DNA of 64,000 bases from Isoetes taiwanensis (taxonomy: Eukaryota > Streptophyta > Lycopodiopsida > Isoetales > Isoetaceae). Made by a program: the position numbers and the translations under genes. Position 1 is the first letter of the stretch, and each line of letters opens with the position of its first letter. Positions 24,341 to 36,814 of the stretch are shown in pieces. The stretch covers positions 4,599,795 through 4,663,794 of the forward strand of contig JAJEKV010000002.1 in assembly GCA_021234155.1 (NCBI GenBank), in the 5' to 3' direction. The notes under the pieces are model-generated. The model made no database searches. It was not told where the DNA came from and saw nothing but the letters and a program-made list of their open reading frames with translations.

Positions 24341-26423
24341 CGCTGCTATTGGATGCAAAAATGATGACAGGAATCGAAGGAAAACCAGGAACACTCTTCC
24401 GCAAGATATCCCGGTGCACACATAACTGCCTGTGACTTGGAATTTTCATGAATTTCTGAAGCCGTAGATGAAATCCAACGACAGAAACAGCAGCCACCTG
24501 CACAAAAATCCCACCTGGCAGCAACGTGGACACTCTAGAATTGCTTCAAAGTGTCCACTTGCGTTTGTGCAAACGTAATTATATTCCAATTTAAAACAAA
24601 ATTCTCCTCACAACCATTGAAAAATGTGATCAAACCAGCACTAGGGATGTTGAAGACCATTTCTTTAAAGCTCACACAAGGGGTTGTTGGGTCTGTTGAT
24701 TTTGTATAAGCAAATGTAGGGTCTATTGATTTCTGGATTGTAGTTACTAATTGAGAAATTTTCTTCTGCCTCAATTATGAGCAATCCCCCTGCTTCCTTT
24801 CTTATGTTGTGGTTCATTGGATGTATTATATCAAGGTTTTCCTTTATGAATGGATGAGGTTGACTTTGAGCCTACAATGGTTTGGGTCTAGGTTCTTGCA
24901 ATGATAACTAGTTTTATTACTTTCGTCTATCATTACTGATTGCCAATTCTTGGATTTGGTAAAGTTTTTTAATGTATTTGTATGTAGGGTGCACATGTAC
25001 CTAGATGTATGATTGTTTTATATATAGAGGGACGATTCTTGGTTGTGCACCGGAGCTATAGGGTTTCTAATTCTTACCCTTATGCAAACTACTTCATTCT
25101 ACCCTTTTGAAAGGGGGTCAAATCCCCATGTTGAGATGGTTCCAAAAGCATCAGAATATTCGAGACCATCATCTTTGAGTGGAACTGTCCTTTAATGTTA
25201 TAAATTATATTTGTTGCATGCTCTCACCTTTTTTAGTTGCCAGTTCCACTATGGTTGTTAGTTGATTCAATCCGCATTGTTATAAATTATATTTGTTGCA
25301 TGCTCTCACCTTTGTTAGTTGCCAGTTCCACTATGGTTGTTAGTTGATTCAATCCGCATTGCAGGAGGGAAATTGCTACTTTTAACTTTTTGCTCCTCGT
25401 TAATTCCTCGTGATTCTAATCCATCATGGTTTGAGTTTTTCTTTTCTTTATATTAGTTTTCGATGAGACCATTTTGGCAATCATGTTAGAAAGACAACTA
25501 TCATACCTACAAATTCTATTCGATTCTATTCTTAGATTTGGTCCATTAGCATTGCTATATTTGCATGTACCACCTCCCTATAAACCTTTTTCTTTGCTTA
25601 GTGGATAAAAACAATTTGTAATGAAATAAATAAGACACACCAAATCTTCAAGAATAGGTAGGATCTAGATCTTTGAAATAGTTAAATATCTAGCATGAGG
25701 GCCTAGTCGCACATGTTTGGTGGATTATGTTTTTTACGCTACATAGAGCTCCTAGCAAAAAGGATGTCGAACATCTTCCATGTGGAAGACTCTTTTAGTA
25801 TTTCTGTTGTCTAAGTTAACATGTTCGCTCTCATAGGATTAGCTATGCGTTAGTACAAGAACAAATACAACATTACTAGTAATGCTACAGAAAAAGATAG
25901 CATGCATCACATGAAACTAACAACATAGCTCTAGAATATGAAAGTGTCAAACTCGAAGGAAATTGACGAGAGCCCATTCTAAGAGGCTTAACAATTCTAA
26001 AAGGGCAAGGCAGGTTACCTAGCAAGAGGGGTTAGATTCTCTATCTAAAGATAAAATTTACCAGAATTCCTTTTGTGACAGGTGGTGCATGGAAGTCTTT
26101 ATGTTCATGATCATTTGCATAGTTTCAAGCCACAAGTTAGTCAGTTATGTCCTTTATGTATTAATGCTCGTGAGCCATAGTTTTAAGGCATAAGTTAGTT
26201 CGTTATGTTCTCTGTGTGTCTTATAGCAAGAAAAAAAGGAATATTAATTTGTGCTTTGAGCACAATTGGCGCCAGTTTGGATTTGAGTTTGACGCTTGTT
26301 TTCTAAGGGGTCATGTGGACAATTAGGGAATAGTATCGACAAATTATTTTCAAATATGTTACTTGTTCATTTTCACAACACAATCTATCAACTCTATCTA
26401 TGAAAGCTTCTTACTCATGGACA
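24341..26423. other. Gene-poor stretch after the tandem array
   Basis: A minus-strand frame at 24533-24288 (81 aa; LLPGGIFVQVAAVSVVGFHL near its start) reads like a real peptide but has no family I recognise. The remainder to 26.4 kb is stop-rich. It contains the 82-bp duplication listed separately. Confidence 0.35.
25196..25359 (+). repeat. Two tandem 82-bp units
   Basis: Units 25196-25277 and 25278-25359 are nearly identical, both starting TGTTATAAATTATATTTG and ending TTCAATCCGCAT. This is a recent simple duplication. Confidence 0.9.
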
Positions 26424-27420
26424 GGCCACCAAGCTACTTGGAATTCCTGTTGGCATTCAAGTTAACGCAAGAGCAACATGGAAAGAAATAATTAAGGGTT
26501 TAGAGAAACACCTATTTTGGTGGTCAACTGCAAAATTCTCTCTCGTTGGTCATTATAGTATCCCAATCAGTTCTCTACATTACCCATGTTTATATATATT
26601 TCTTGTACTGCATGTTTAAAGTACAGGAGCTCGTTGCAGTATTCAAAACTTCATATGGACTGGCGCTGAGGAGGATGTTGTAGTTAAATGCCCCTGTCTA
26701 AATCTTCCTCCCCAATGGGAAGGTGGTGGGGGTAAGATGGACTTCTTACTACAGAGTAAGATCCTCATCTCAAAATTCATTTGGAGGCTCCTGAATGGTG
26801 AAGATGACTCTCCGGTTCTACATCTTCTCAAACAGATTCTTGGTCATTATATCTCTTTGGGCAAGAAGGCAGTCAAACCAGTTCTTTCTTGGACTCAATT
26901 GCATCCTTTTGAGCCTTTTCCAAATGCGTCACCTTTTCTACGAGGATTATTGGCAGCATAGGATCAAACATCTATTTTGGTCATGTCTTATCTATCTATG
27001 CTCTCCTAGTTATTTCTTGGTGGTGGGTGGCATTACCGCTAGATCTTTCAGTTCATCTCCTTACACAGAGACAAATGGGTCCTAGCAGGCATCGTCTCTA
27101 TTCGAGCATGGTATGAAGGTTGTCGCCTCTTGTCATGACCTGTGCTCCAAGCAAGATTCTTGCTCTCATGTTGGGATGTAACTGTATGGGAGAAGGTAGC
27201 CGGGAACTTGCCTCTCATAGTGGAAGTTGGTGTCATGAAAAGGGTTTCGTGGGGTTGTCACGAGGATGTTCACAAAGACAAGTATTTTGTCCGCTCCATA
27301 TATCGTCTCCCCTTAGCTCCACGGCCTCTTTCACTGCCAAATGGATGGAAATTGCAGATCCTAGAACACATGTGGGCTCGTACATAGTGCTGGCTTTGTG
27401 ATAAATTGCTCCACCTAAAG
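26424..27420 (+). mobile_element. LINE fragment, family alpha (RT C-terminal part)
   Basis: Plus-strand frames give the C-terminal part of a plant L1-type ORF2: KLLGIPVGIQVNARATWKEI, then FIWTGAEEDVVV (the W.G motif after the RT), then LLQSKILISKFIWRLLNGED and PFPNASPFLRGLLAA. The segment from about 26620 is homologous throughout to 40900-41680, so both derive from one family. Several frameshifts and stops interrupt it, and the 3' end with zinc-finger and poly(A) is missing. Confidence 0.8.
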
Positions 27421-27860
27421 TTTTTGTACTTTGGTGATAGCAGAGAAAACAAACTCTCGATCACAATTGATCTTTTCAAGAGTTTTGGTTTTGGAGTTTT
27501 GGTGTATCTCCCCCAGTATGTGTCAAAATCGAGCGATTCTTGGTGCGCTGGAAAGCTGACTTGGTGAGCTTTCCATCGGTCTATGGCATCAAGTACTTCA
27601 CTACAGTATGGCGAATTCCAGTACTTCCATTTTGGTCTTCATGGCAAGGCCTGGTGTGTTCTCTTCTTGTACTTTACCTTTTGAGTTAAGCTCTCATGTT
27701 TTAAAAAGCTCCAACTTTGCCTCATCTGGGTTGTCTTTTGCTTCTATTACAACCTCAACTAATAAGTCCGATTGCTTTTGTGCATGCCTTGTTGGTTTGC
27801 CTTGGAAGAATTTCCAATTGAACATAAGTTCCTAATAGGTTCCCAGCGATGGCGGGATAT

Positions 27861-28653
27861 TGATATGATAATGCTCGAGGAAGTGGCTATGGGGAGCAAG
27901 AGAACGAGAAAGAAAGTTAGAAATATTGATTCCAAAGCCTTGCAGCAAAATATCTATATTAAATTATCCCAATGGTTAATATAGGAAAAGATCTAAAGCT
28001 AATTAGGGGCGTTGAGTTAAAATTGGGCGTTTAATAAAAACAATGCCTTTAAAGTAATATAAGGCATCAAAGCCTTTTAAGAAAAGGCACGTCTTTCAAC
28101 GAACTTATAAATAGAGGCGGACATAGGACGACCGAGATAAGCGGATAGATGGGGGAACACCGGTGAACATCTAAGCGACATCTTGGACTAATACGGGAAC
28201 ACTTGGATGGACACATCGGCTCCACATCGGCTCTTCACCCAGACCAACGGCGACTTGCTTCATGATGATTTGCGGAATCGATCTGATCCATATACACCAC
28301 GCCTGCAAGAAGATCTGGTTTCCTAGAATCTCAATCTGATTTTCCTTCTGTGAACTCCTAGTGCGAATTTTGGTGAACTCTTGTGTTGAATTGATTGACT
28401 ACATGAATCTTCAATTCTTTTGGTGATTTCCCTAAATCCCATCCTACCTTATTCTTTAATATCCTTCTTTCCTTGAATTTGAGAAATTGCTAGATTGAGG
28501 ATTCTCTAATAGCTAAATTGTTTTTTCTTAAGCCTTTCCTATTCTAAAATTCAGTTTTTCTCGAAGATTTTCTTGCTCAGTATAGCCCGGTTGGGTCTTA
28601 TTTTTCTGACGATGGTTTTGCAGAATCACCCTGGAGATTACAGGTTTGTATCA
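27861..28653 (+). mobile_element. LTR of a gypsy-type retrotransposon, with TATA box
   Basis: The 793-bp segment starts TGATATGATAATGC and ends GTTTGTATCA, giving TGATA...TATCA termini. It is followed three bases later by a tRNA-Met-type primer-binding site, so it is in 5' LTR position for a plus-strand element. A strong promoter core, TATAAATAGAGG, lies at 28106. The same LTR recurs at 40687-40806 plus 43500-43912. Internal coding sequence of this element was not recognised; LINE sequence appears within about 300 bp. Confidence 0.8.
28106..28117 (+). promoter_or_regulatory. TATA box in the LTR
   Basis: TATAAATAGAGG is a canonical plant retrotransposon TATA box. The second LTR copy has TACAAATAGAGG at about 43597, a change likely to weaken it. 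Confidence 0.65.
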
Positions 28654-28656
28654 AAT

Positions 28657-28668
28657 TGGTATCAGAGC
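28657..28668 (+). other. Primer-binding site (tRNA-Met type)
   Basis: TGGTATCAGAGC is complementary to the 3' end of initiator tRNA-Met and is the usual PBS of many plant LTR retrotransposons. It lies three bases after the LTR end. Confidence 0.85.
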
Positions 28669-28891
28669 ACGATTACGATCTCTTTAGAAACCTGTGGATG
28701 GAGTTTGAATCCTTGCGATAATTTAATTTAGTAGAGTTTAGAATTGTAGAGATAAGTAGCTAGAGAAGAAGATTTGAGTTTCTTTTGGAAACTTGTCGCA
28801 AAATCAGATCCATTATCTTTGATTTACATCCTCTACCGTGATACTTTTTGCTGAAAATTATTTGTGGCCATGTGTTAAGTTGCAATACAAT

Positions 28892-29000
28892 GGCCATGTG
28901 TTAAGTTTGCATGGACTTTGGGAGCCTATAGTTTCTTGGATGAAGAAGAAGTCTGCATGGCCTTTGGGAGCCTATAGTTTCTTGGATGAAGAAGAAGTTG
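28892..29000 (+). repeat. Small tandem duplications (26-bp and 46-bp periods)
   Basis: A TGGCCATGTGTTAAGTT word occurs at about 28865 and 28891. A 46-bp unit starting TGCATGG is then duplicated at 28908 and 28954, including TTTGGGAGCCTATAGTTTCT. These sit at the junction of the gypsy leader and the LINE fragment. Confidence 0.85.
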
Positions 29001-29990
29001 CAGATGTATCCCAAAACCCTTTCCTTGGCTGGTAGAGTGGAAGTGGTCAATTGCATCATAGCAAGTACACATCAGCAATCATCAGCATCATCAGCAATCA
29101 TAGCTGATAAAAAGTCTTATCTGGAATTGGAGATTGCAATGAGGCAGTTCATTTGGCAAGGATCACAGATGGTTGTCTTGCAGAATCCGGCCTTGCCCAA
29201 AAAACATGGAGGGCTGGGTTGTAAGAATTTGTTTCCTCAAGCTCAAGCTCTATCAGCCAAGTTGGTGTGAAGAGCTCTGTTCTCCCCAACAACATCTCCA
29301 GCTCTTCTTCTGACTAAGTACTGGGTTGAGGAAACTACTCTAACTGGTAGCCCCTCAACCCCTCATCAACTGCCTGACTCATCATTCTACCAACTTAATC
29401 CTAGTTCAAGTACCTCTATCATAATGAGGAGAATTATCGAGGCATGGAAGCAAGTGTCGAGATGCTTTAAGGCTTGCCTAGTACAGGAAACCTCGGATAA
29501 TTTTGGCTTTTTTTGGCATCAAAGTCTATAGCACATAGAATGTTGAAAGGATCCAATTATGACCATCATTGGGACATTTGGGGTCTTTCCATGGTTTTTT
29601 CCAGGTTTTCTCATTCCACCTTAATAATTCTAATGCCGTTGTGGAGATATTACCTATTAAAAAGCACATGGAGGGTGGGCATACGTAGGAGGTTCCACCT
29701 GATACTGTTGCACTTTCACACTAGGAGACTATAGAGGCACTTTACTGGGTAAAAACAGAGGTTATTGGTGTCAAAAGACGATTTTGGCTGACAATGATAT
29801 TTGGCAATTCAATCCAGAGCTCAAACCATATTTCCAAGAGAAGCTTGGTATTCACGAGGCTGCTAGATACTCATAAATTCTTCATGTTTTTGACTCCTCT
29901 CTCTATGGACCCTTGGAGCTGGATCAATTGATGCTCTTGCATACAGCTGGAGCTTATGCCATTTTATCATTTTGGATGGCATACTGTCTT
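28986..29990 (+). mobile_element. LINE fragment, family beta
   Basis: The frame at 28986-29270 has the post-RT motif LSLAGRVEVVNCIIAS, then FIWQG and ALPKKHGGLGCKNL, typical of plant LINE ORF2 C-termini. Further downstream, YWVEETTLTGSPSTP and MRRIIEAWKQV match the LINE at 54.55 kb (YWLQQGKIKGKPSTP, MRKILEAWQDV). Stops and shifts break the frame. No poly(A) tail is visible. Confidence 0.75.
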
Positions 29991-31201
29991 GTTTGATATC
30001 TCTAGTATCCTATATTTATTTCTATCTATAATTGTTGTTCTAATTTAAGTCTGAACTCCTTCTTTTTGGAGCGTTAGTAGTTGGCTCATGCCACTACCTA
30101 TTTATGAGAGATTTTGATCCTTGAAATTTTGTATTACTATGTATTTTCGCATGTAATCTGACTTATATATATTCTTATAGATGGCTGCCTGACCGCTGAT
30201 AATTGGTGCCATCTCAGCCTTCTAAATTGCCACATTGGCACAATGAGCGGTACATTCTCGTCGTGGCAATTTGCCGCGATGGTCGAAGTGTTCGAGTTCA
30301 TGGTTCAAGGGATCGGCGTTCCGAACGCCGTTCGGTTCAACACGTTCGGGGGCATGCCACGCCCGAACTTTTGTTCCGTTCCAAATGTGCATGTTACCAG
30401 GAAAGCCGATTCGGAATAGCGTTTGTTAAGTTGGGAACGTTGTTCCCAACTATAAAATTTGTTTTGACCATTTCCTTCATCTTTTTTCTTATTTTTTCAC
30501 TTTTACTTTTGCAAATTTTGATTTTGGTACATTTTGGGCCTCGATATTCATTAATGTAACTGTGGCGTAAAAGCCCTTCTCCTCTCTTTTAGTTTCGAAA
30601 CGGTGGCCGCCATACACAGAACATCTCAATTCGGTTTCGATCAATCAGCAGAGGAGGAGAGAAGCAAGCAGCAACGCAGCCCTTCCAGTTCCAGTCAGAC
30701 TCTAGAGATTAGGTAGAGAGCAAGCAAAACGCCCCTTCTTTCCTTCTTCTTCATTAGAATAGGTAGTAAATGTCAGATCATTGTTGAAAACCGGCCGACC
30801 CGGCCGGGGGCCCGAAGTTTTGAGGCTACCATGCCATATATTTGCTATAATAGAAGATTTCTTTTTTATAATGATGGCTTAAGATATATTCGTCATAAAA
30901 GTTAAACTATGTGGTGTTTTTATGTTTATCTATAAGAATATGTAATACGGTAGAGCCTTATTTTCATTTGGCCATTATTATACATCACCCTTTGACATTT
31001 TAAAATTGAAAACTAGTTCAATAGGTTAATTAGCTCATGGGAACATCAAATCCATTTTCAAAATTTATTTTTTCCAAAGTTGGATGTTCCCCGATTCGGC
31101 GTGTTAGGTTAGGTTAGAAATTTGGGGTGCCGATCCAGGTTCGATTCGAGTTCAGGGTAACCATGGTTCAGTTCCCCTTCTAGTGTGCCTAACACCGTAA
31201 A
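29991..31201. other. No gene recognised
   Basis: The part at 30.23-30.42 kb is GC-richer than its surroundings and contains the hairpin CGGCGTTCCGAACGCCG. A plus-strand frame at 30203-30559 (118 aa) covers it but has no domain. The remainder is non-coding to my reading. Confidence 0.35.
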
Positions 31202-32240
31202 CCACCAGGAGGTGGAAATTCCTCGAGTTTCCACTAATTGTTTATTTCAGGTAATTTTTGGGTTGTAAGTTTCTAGCGGCGCCGCTTATAGCGCCGCCAC
31301 AGCTCCTTTCTTAACCATCAAAATTTACATCAAAAGTTAAACACAGTTGCGACACTCAAATTCAGTGCACTAAGAACTTCATATTCTTATCAAATGAGTA
31401 TACAAATGTGGTCTCTTGCAGCTGTGTCCTCACTCGCCATAACTATAATCGAAGAAAGCTGTGGTCGAAGCTGTAATAAACATTTTGTAACAGATGTGAA
31501 ATCTCAAATACAAGCATCTGCCGCTTTTGTTATAGCATGTAGACTAAACTGCGCAAAGAAGGCAGAATCAGAACGAAGAAAGAAGCCCCAAAGTCTGCAG
31601 CAGCCCAAACCCTGTATCGGTGTATTCAGGCCCTTTTCTCTGAATCTTTAAAGCTGGACTAATCTTACAAAAACATGGAGTTTCATACGGCCGGATCTTC
31701 GAGCCACCACGAAAACAAGGAAAACATCAGTAAGTCATGATGCATTTAAACGAAGAACTCTACAGAAAGCACATAGAACCTCAAAATGACCTCCATCGCT
31801 TCATGGACAAAGAAATCTGCCAGATCACCGGTGCTTTGCCATTTTGAAAAAAAAAACTCGACAGAGAGGTAGCTCCAAGCAGCGGGATCTTGAAAACCAC
31901 GAAATCAGAACAGAGCATTCCTCTTTTTCAACAAAAGACAGCACATGATGCATCAATAGCTCCATTTCACCGATCTGTCACCTGTTTCCGCCATATCTGG
32001 CGTCAAGATCTCCATATCTGCAGCACAAGAGGTAAGATGTTAAACAAAAGATAGTGCAAATGAAAAAAAGACAAGATATACTGCAAGCGCCATAAAGCAG
32101 GACCTCAAAAATGTTGAAATGAGATCAAATGCCTCCAGGAACCGAGAGATCGCCATCGCCAAAGCTCGGAGCTCCGCCATAGCCGGAACAAAAAAATAGA
32201 ATTGAAAAAAGTGGCGCACGGAATTTCCACCTCCTGGTGG
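31202..32240. repeat. 21-bp perfect inverted repeat flanking ~1 kb
   Basis: The 21 bases at 31202-31222 (starting CCACCAGGAGGTGG) are exactly the reverse complement of 32220-32240. The first 14 are themselves nearly palindromic. No matching target-site duplication is obvious outside the arms. The enclosed ~1 kb has two unrecognised frames (31394-31651 plus; 32444-32040 minus, which overlaps the right arm). Confidence 0.6.
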
Positions 32241-34918
32241 ATAGGGGCCGCTGCCGGTTTCCAGCCGGAAACCCCTCAAAGGGGGCGGCTCCCTAGCACA
32301 TAGCCGGGCGACCTCTTGCGAAATGCGATGGGTCATGCCGGAATAGGCAGAGAGGAGGTCTGCACTTAAATCCGATGCACAAGCTCTTCCAATACGCCAC
32401 CCATCAGTCCGGCTTGGCCCCGAAATCCGTCGTCTTTTGCTCAAATTCTATTATTTTCTTCTCTGTCACTGCATTCATTTGTCAGCTCTATTGGGCGATT
32501 CAGAGCATGCACAAAGAGCATGTATAGTTTTTGCATTTATCAACTCGTTCACCTGATCTGATGAAGCTGCCGGCAAATGGGAAGAGCAGACCTGGAGAAA
32601 AGAAACCCATTAAAAATTTCTGGGTAATAGAGAGCTGCTATAGCAAATGGGTACTCCATTGCCTGGTAGATTAAGGCCACAGCTATCCGGAACCTTCACC
32701 AATCATGGAATTTTTTTGTGGGCTTTTGATCTGGGTAGGTTTCCATTTGATTCATGACCTCAACTATTGTGGGCTTTTCCTTTCTTGGAAGTAGTAGACA
32801 ATAGCCGTAGCTACTAGAGATTTGGTATTGAGACAGGTAGAGGCAGAACCTATATGTTATCTGTCGTGCGATTGCAAGGGCATCTGTATGAAGTCATTTC
32901 AATTTAGATATGCAGGCATTTTTGAGATCATTGTTTTACCTCGGTTGTTGGCAATGCGGCATCAGTTGTGGTTGGTACAGAGCTTTTGTGGATTGAAAGC
33001 TTTCATTGGCAGATTTGTTGCCTTTAGCTTTGAAAATACAAAGTGTCTAATTAATCTTTCTGAATATCTGGATATAACTCAGGTCAGCTATGAGCTCTGC
33101 AGATACAAAATGTCTAGTTATTTTTCCAGCTTGAAGCATTGCCTGTTGATATATCTGCTATAAAAAAGAAAAGCCTGCAAGGAATGAAGGTTTGAATTTG
33201 ATCTTAACATTCCGGAGGATGTACCAATTATTTGCTACTCTTTTCATGTCTGCAGCACTTCTGGCTGGCTGTCTTAATGGACTTCTTCATGGCAGCTACT
33301 GTGTTCACAATGTTAAAACTAACTGGTAAGGCTCACATCTGAATGTTGATTTTCGTCTTTTAACACATGTCAACAAGGGAAGGTGCAATTTGGTGACCAA
33401 TTGGCAAACAACAAATGTTGGATGTGTTGTTGATTTGTATGAATTCATCTTTTGCCCACAAAAGAAAACAAGAAGCCAGGAATGTTCCTATCAGAGTATG
33501 CTGCTCTCTATCTGAAGCCCTGATGTAGTGTCCCATGCCGAATTATGACCGGATGAGCAGATTATTATGTCCCCTCTTCACAAATAAGAAATCTATAACT
33601 TGGTAACATCTGGCCGATTTTACAGGTTAGCTTTTGCCATAGAGAAGTTGATTTTTTAGATTTCCCTTTTTGAAGTTTTCTAGTGCATGTTGCAGAGGCA
33701 ATGAACTTAAAAAGCATACCACGAATAGAAATATTATAAATGTTGTACAGCCAAATTTGTTGTCTATGCTTCTTACTTCAACGATACTTGGATCCTACTT
33801 GGGATATTATTGGTATGCAGCTAATGACCTTCTAGCAGCTGCCATAGATGCATGCATTTTTTGTCATTGAACACAGTTGGACAGAGGCTTTTTCAATCGC
33901 CTTTGCACAATTGATATTGACAATGGATTGAATCCGCAGTGTTCAGTTATTGTTGGCACAGTAAGAGCCTGAAGATGCATGGTGGTGGCCCTGAGATGGT
34001 TGGTGGAAGACCCTTGGATCGTGCTTATAAATGAAAAAATGTCCAGCTTGTGAGATCTAGATTTTGTGAAGTGCATTGAAAATACTCTTCCTTATGCATT
34101 TGCAACTGATACAGAGGCAGTTGCAACAATTTGGAGGGAGTTGCAACAATTTGTTGTATGCATTCAATATGCGAATGGAGGTGTTGGAGTTGTAAGCGCC
34201 AATCAAGCACCAATCTCCTCGCTTGCAAGTATGAACTTTAACATTTTATTGGCACTTTTGCATTATGTTTTCCGTAGGTCCAGAATGTTTTGCTCACAAT
34301 GGATGCAGGTGACATCAATCATTCTGGATTGTCCTTGCCGGAGTGAGAGGATTTAAGCACGAACTATGTATTGATTTTAAAGTCTTTGAGTGGGCAACCA
34401 TGGTATTTCAATGTGAAAAGAGTAAGAGAATGTAAGCAAAGCAGGTCTGTGTTATTTCTGTTCCCGCCATTCTCATCATTGTAACGCCTGTCTTTGAGCT
34501 TCAAATTTTGCTGTTACCATTCTTGGCAATATGTAACCATTCAATCTGTGTACCTAGTTAAAGCTCTCCGTTTACCTAGCTAAAACTCTATTTCTTCCAT
34601 TATTTTTACTTTTGAGAAAAATGAAACTCTCTGTAGCATTTCTCAAATGGATCTTTACATTTGTACATGCCCAAGGATTTAAACAGAAATTATGTTTGGG
34701 CTTCAAACTAAAAGCAAGAGACTGTGTTGAAGCTTCAAAACAGGCATTACTCTTGACCTCACATTCCCCTGCTTTGTGGTCAAAGTGGTCCGTGCGTAAT
34801 GTTGGTGAGCTTTATTTTTACCATATCCTTTTCCACATTGAAACGGCCAGTCGATAATTGCAAGCAGTACAATCAATTCCAGCGTAATATTGGGTCTTAA
34901 AGAGCTTCAGGTTAATCT
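32241..34918. other. Gene-poor stretch upstream of the gag-only LTR element
   Basis: The 32.24-32.42 kb part is GC-rich with a GCCGG...CCGGC-type hairpin. Frames at 32822-33163, 34066-34356 and 34612-34857 have no identifiable product. If the HSP90 exon at 37.84 kb belongs to a real gene, its promoter and 5' leader should lie at the right end of this stretch, separated from the exon by the retroelement. Confidence 0.35.
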
Positions 34919-34923
34919 TAATC

Positions 34924-35097
34924 TGATAGCCTGAGGAAATCCTGAAGGATGGAGGAAAGACAAGGACAGAAGCGTAAGCACCTACTAGCTCCTAGAGAGT
35001 GAACTAAGAAGAATGAGGCGTGACTATGGCTAATATAGAGTGCCATGTCAGCAACAAGTGATGACTCAGCATGCACAGTCATCATTATACTCTAACA
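34924..35097 (-). repeat. 3' LTR of the gag-only element
   Basis: 174 bp, the 3' LTR in the element's own orientation. It includes a TATATTA-type TATA box (plus-strand TAATATA at about 35034) and lies next to the polypurine tract at 35098-35106. Confidence 0.9.
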
Positions 35098-35422
35098 TCC
35101 CTCCTGATGACGTGCATGGCTGAAAAAAAAACAAAACTATAAATCCTAGGACTAACATCCCCCCGAGATGTTACATGTCCTAAAATTCAGCATATATAAA
35201 GCAAGCTCAACCACATAAGTAACCATGGGTGCCTTTGAAACTTGGTTTTAAACCATATTTTTCTCGCCTCTGTACCATTCTCGTGTCTTTGTGATGTAGA
35301 CATTCATACTACTCGATATAAGATCCGGCATGGGACTGATAACCCATATCAACAATATATATCTTGCAGGTGCATATACCTTTCTCAAAAATCTGATTCG
35401 GTGCTATGGTAGAACTCACAAA

Positions 35423-36081
35423 TCACATCGACAATCTTCCAATCATATCGGTATCATACAAATCCAATGAATTATTGTTTGAAGATTCAGATTGATCCAC
35501 CCTAAAACCTTTCTGGTAGACTTTGGTAGCGTGACTTGTATGGTCATATATATCAAGAATAATTAATACCGATTTCTCATGCAAGCATCTGTAATTTACC
35601 TTTAGGCTATTGGTGAATCCTCCAATACCGGGGTAAGAAATATACCCCAAACAGTCATCCAAGTTAGAATGATCCTCCACCTTCCCATCATGTGTGCAAG
35701 CAAATGGAATATGTAGATGAATATAAAGTGGAAAATCGACTTCATGTTTACTAACCTTGGTGATTATGGAACTAAAAACAACATTACGCTCATATATATC
35801 CATCCAAGGAAGTTGAAGAACCAACTCATCTTTGAAATCTGCAAGATTATCGCTTGATGCTCAAATATTTCATCCCTATGCTCATGCGGACAAGCCACAT
35901 GCAAATCATCTTGTTCAGATTCAACTATAACATCTTGGTCTTGTTCTAAGTCTGTAGGTGCAACTGTTTCCATATATGAATTATTTTGACCTTGTTGTAC
36001 ATGATCTTCTAGGAGACATAAACTAGTGAGAGCATCAAGCACTTTGCAATGTAAGCTTGTGGTCATTTTCAAAACATGCAA
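35423..36081 (-). CDS. Two overlapping unrecognised frames in the LTR element
   Basis: Frames 36081-35764 (105 aa) and 35824-35423 (133 aa) overlap by 61 bases in different phases. The first has an acidic centre (DLEQDQDVIVESEQDD). Neither shows protease, integrase or RT motifs. They occupy the place where pol would be in an autonomous element and may be internal filler or captured sequence. Confidence 0.35.
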
Positions 36082-36280
36082 CTCGTATATACCCTAGAGG
36101 TACATCGGGAGCTGTGTCCATGATAAGATCGAAAGTATATCTTGTTGGAAAAATCAGCACTCCATTCACATGAGACTACCATGTGCTTGTCTTCTATCTC
36201 ATTGCAAATATCTGAATCGATTGCACCTCGCAGAGAGCAGGTACAGGAGCAATATATAGTGATGAAGACTCCAAGAGCAT

Positions 36281-36814
36281 CTACATACAAAGATAATCTG
36301 CTATGTCGAATGAAGTTTGGATCATAGAAGATGGACTAATCTTCATTGGACATAGTATGCTCGTGTTTGATCCCGATGCTTGCGCTTCTCCAAGGTTTTC
36401 CACAATTTTATAATCATCGTGGGGAAATGTATCGGGAATATCTTCTTGATGAACATCCGTGTCAGCTATCATGGTTGCCATAAGCGCATCTGTTTCAAAT
36501 TTAAACTGCAAGGAATCCCATAGTTCCTTAGAACTAGAGAACACATCTAATACACAAGGATGTATTTCTTTATCAATTGCCAAGCGAATAGTGCTCAAAG
36601 CAATTTCATCTACTGCATCAAACTTGTGCTTGTCTTCGCATCTAACCGTATGCTTCCCAAGAACAATATCCAAATGTTCCCTGTCCATAGGAGTAAAAAG
36701 CTTATGCATGAAAATTTGCCAGCTAGAATAATTTTCATGCGCTAAGAACTCAAATGAAGCCCAATCATATGCTGATGGCATCTGCCCGTAGAGGTCCATA
36801 GATCCACCCAGCAT
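36281..36814 (-). CDS. Gag-like ORF of the LTR element
   Basis: A 177-aa frame. Residues about 18-100 resemble the N-terminal gag region of plant Copia elements: the ENYSSWQIFMHKLF block, DREHLDIVLG, and KELWDSLQFKFE, which corresponds to the W..L...F motif. There is no CCHC zinc knuckle. The frame closes before the downstream frames (36081-35764, 105 aa; 35824-35423, 133 aa), which lack known domains and are acidic in part. It may supply a capsid fragment or may simply be a relic of the autonomous parent. Confidence 0.65.
   Translation of the reverse strand: MLGGSMDLYGQMPSAYDWASFEFLAHENYSSWQIFMHKLFTPMDREHLDIVLGKHTVRCEDKHKFDAVDEIALSTIRLAIDKEIHPCVLDVFSSSKELWDSLQFKFETDALMATMIADTDVHQEDIPDTFPHDDYKIVENLGEAQASGSNTSILCPMKISPSSMIQTSFDIADYLCM

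Noticed and set aside
31120-31150. tRNA gene (GGTTCGATTC-like T-loop)
   Set aside because: The T-loop-like word is present, but no acceptor stem, D-arm or anticodon arm fits around it.
32040-32444. 134-aa minus-strand gene
   Set aside because: The frame is open in a GC-rich patch and overlaps the inverted-repeat arm; no recognisable product or gene structure.
36459-36745. Plus-strand frames across the gag-like ORF
   Set aside because: They are antisense shadows of the minus-strand gag frame, which has recognisable gag motifs.
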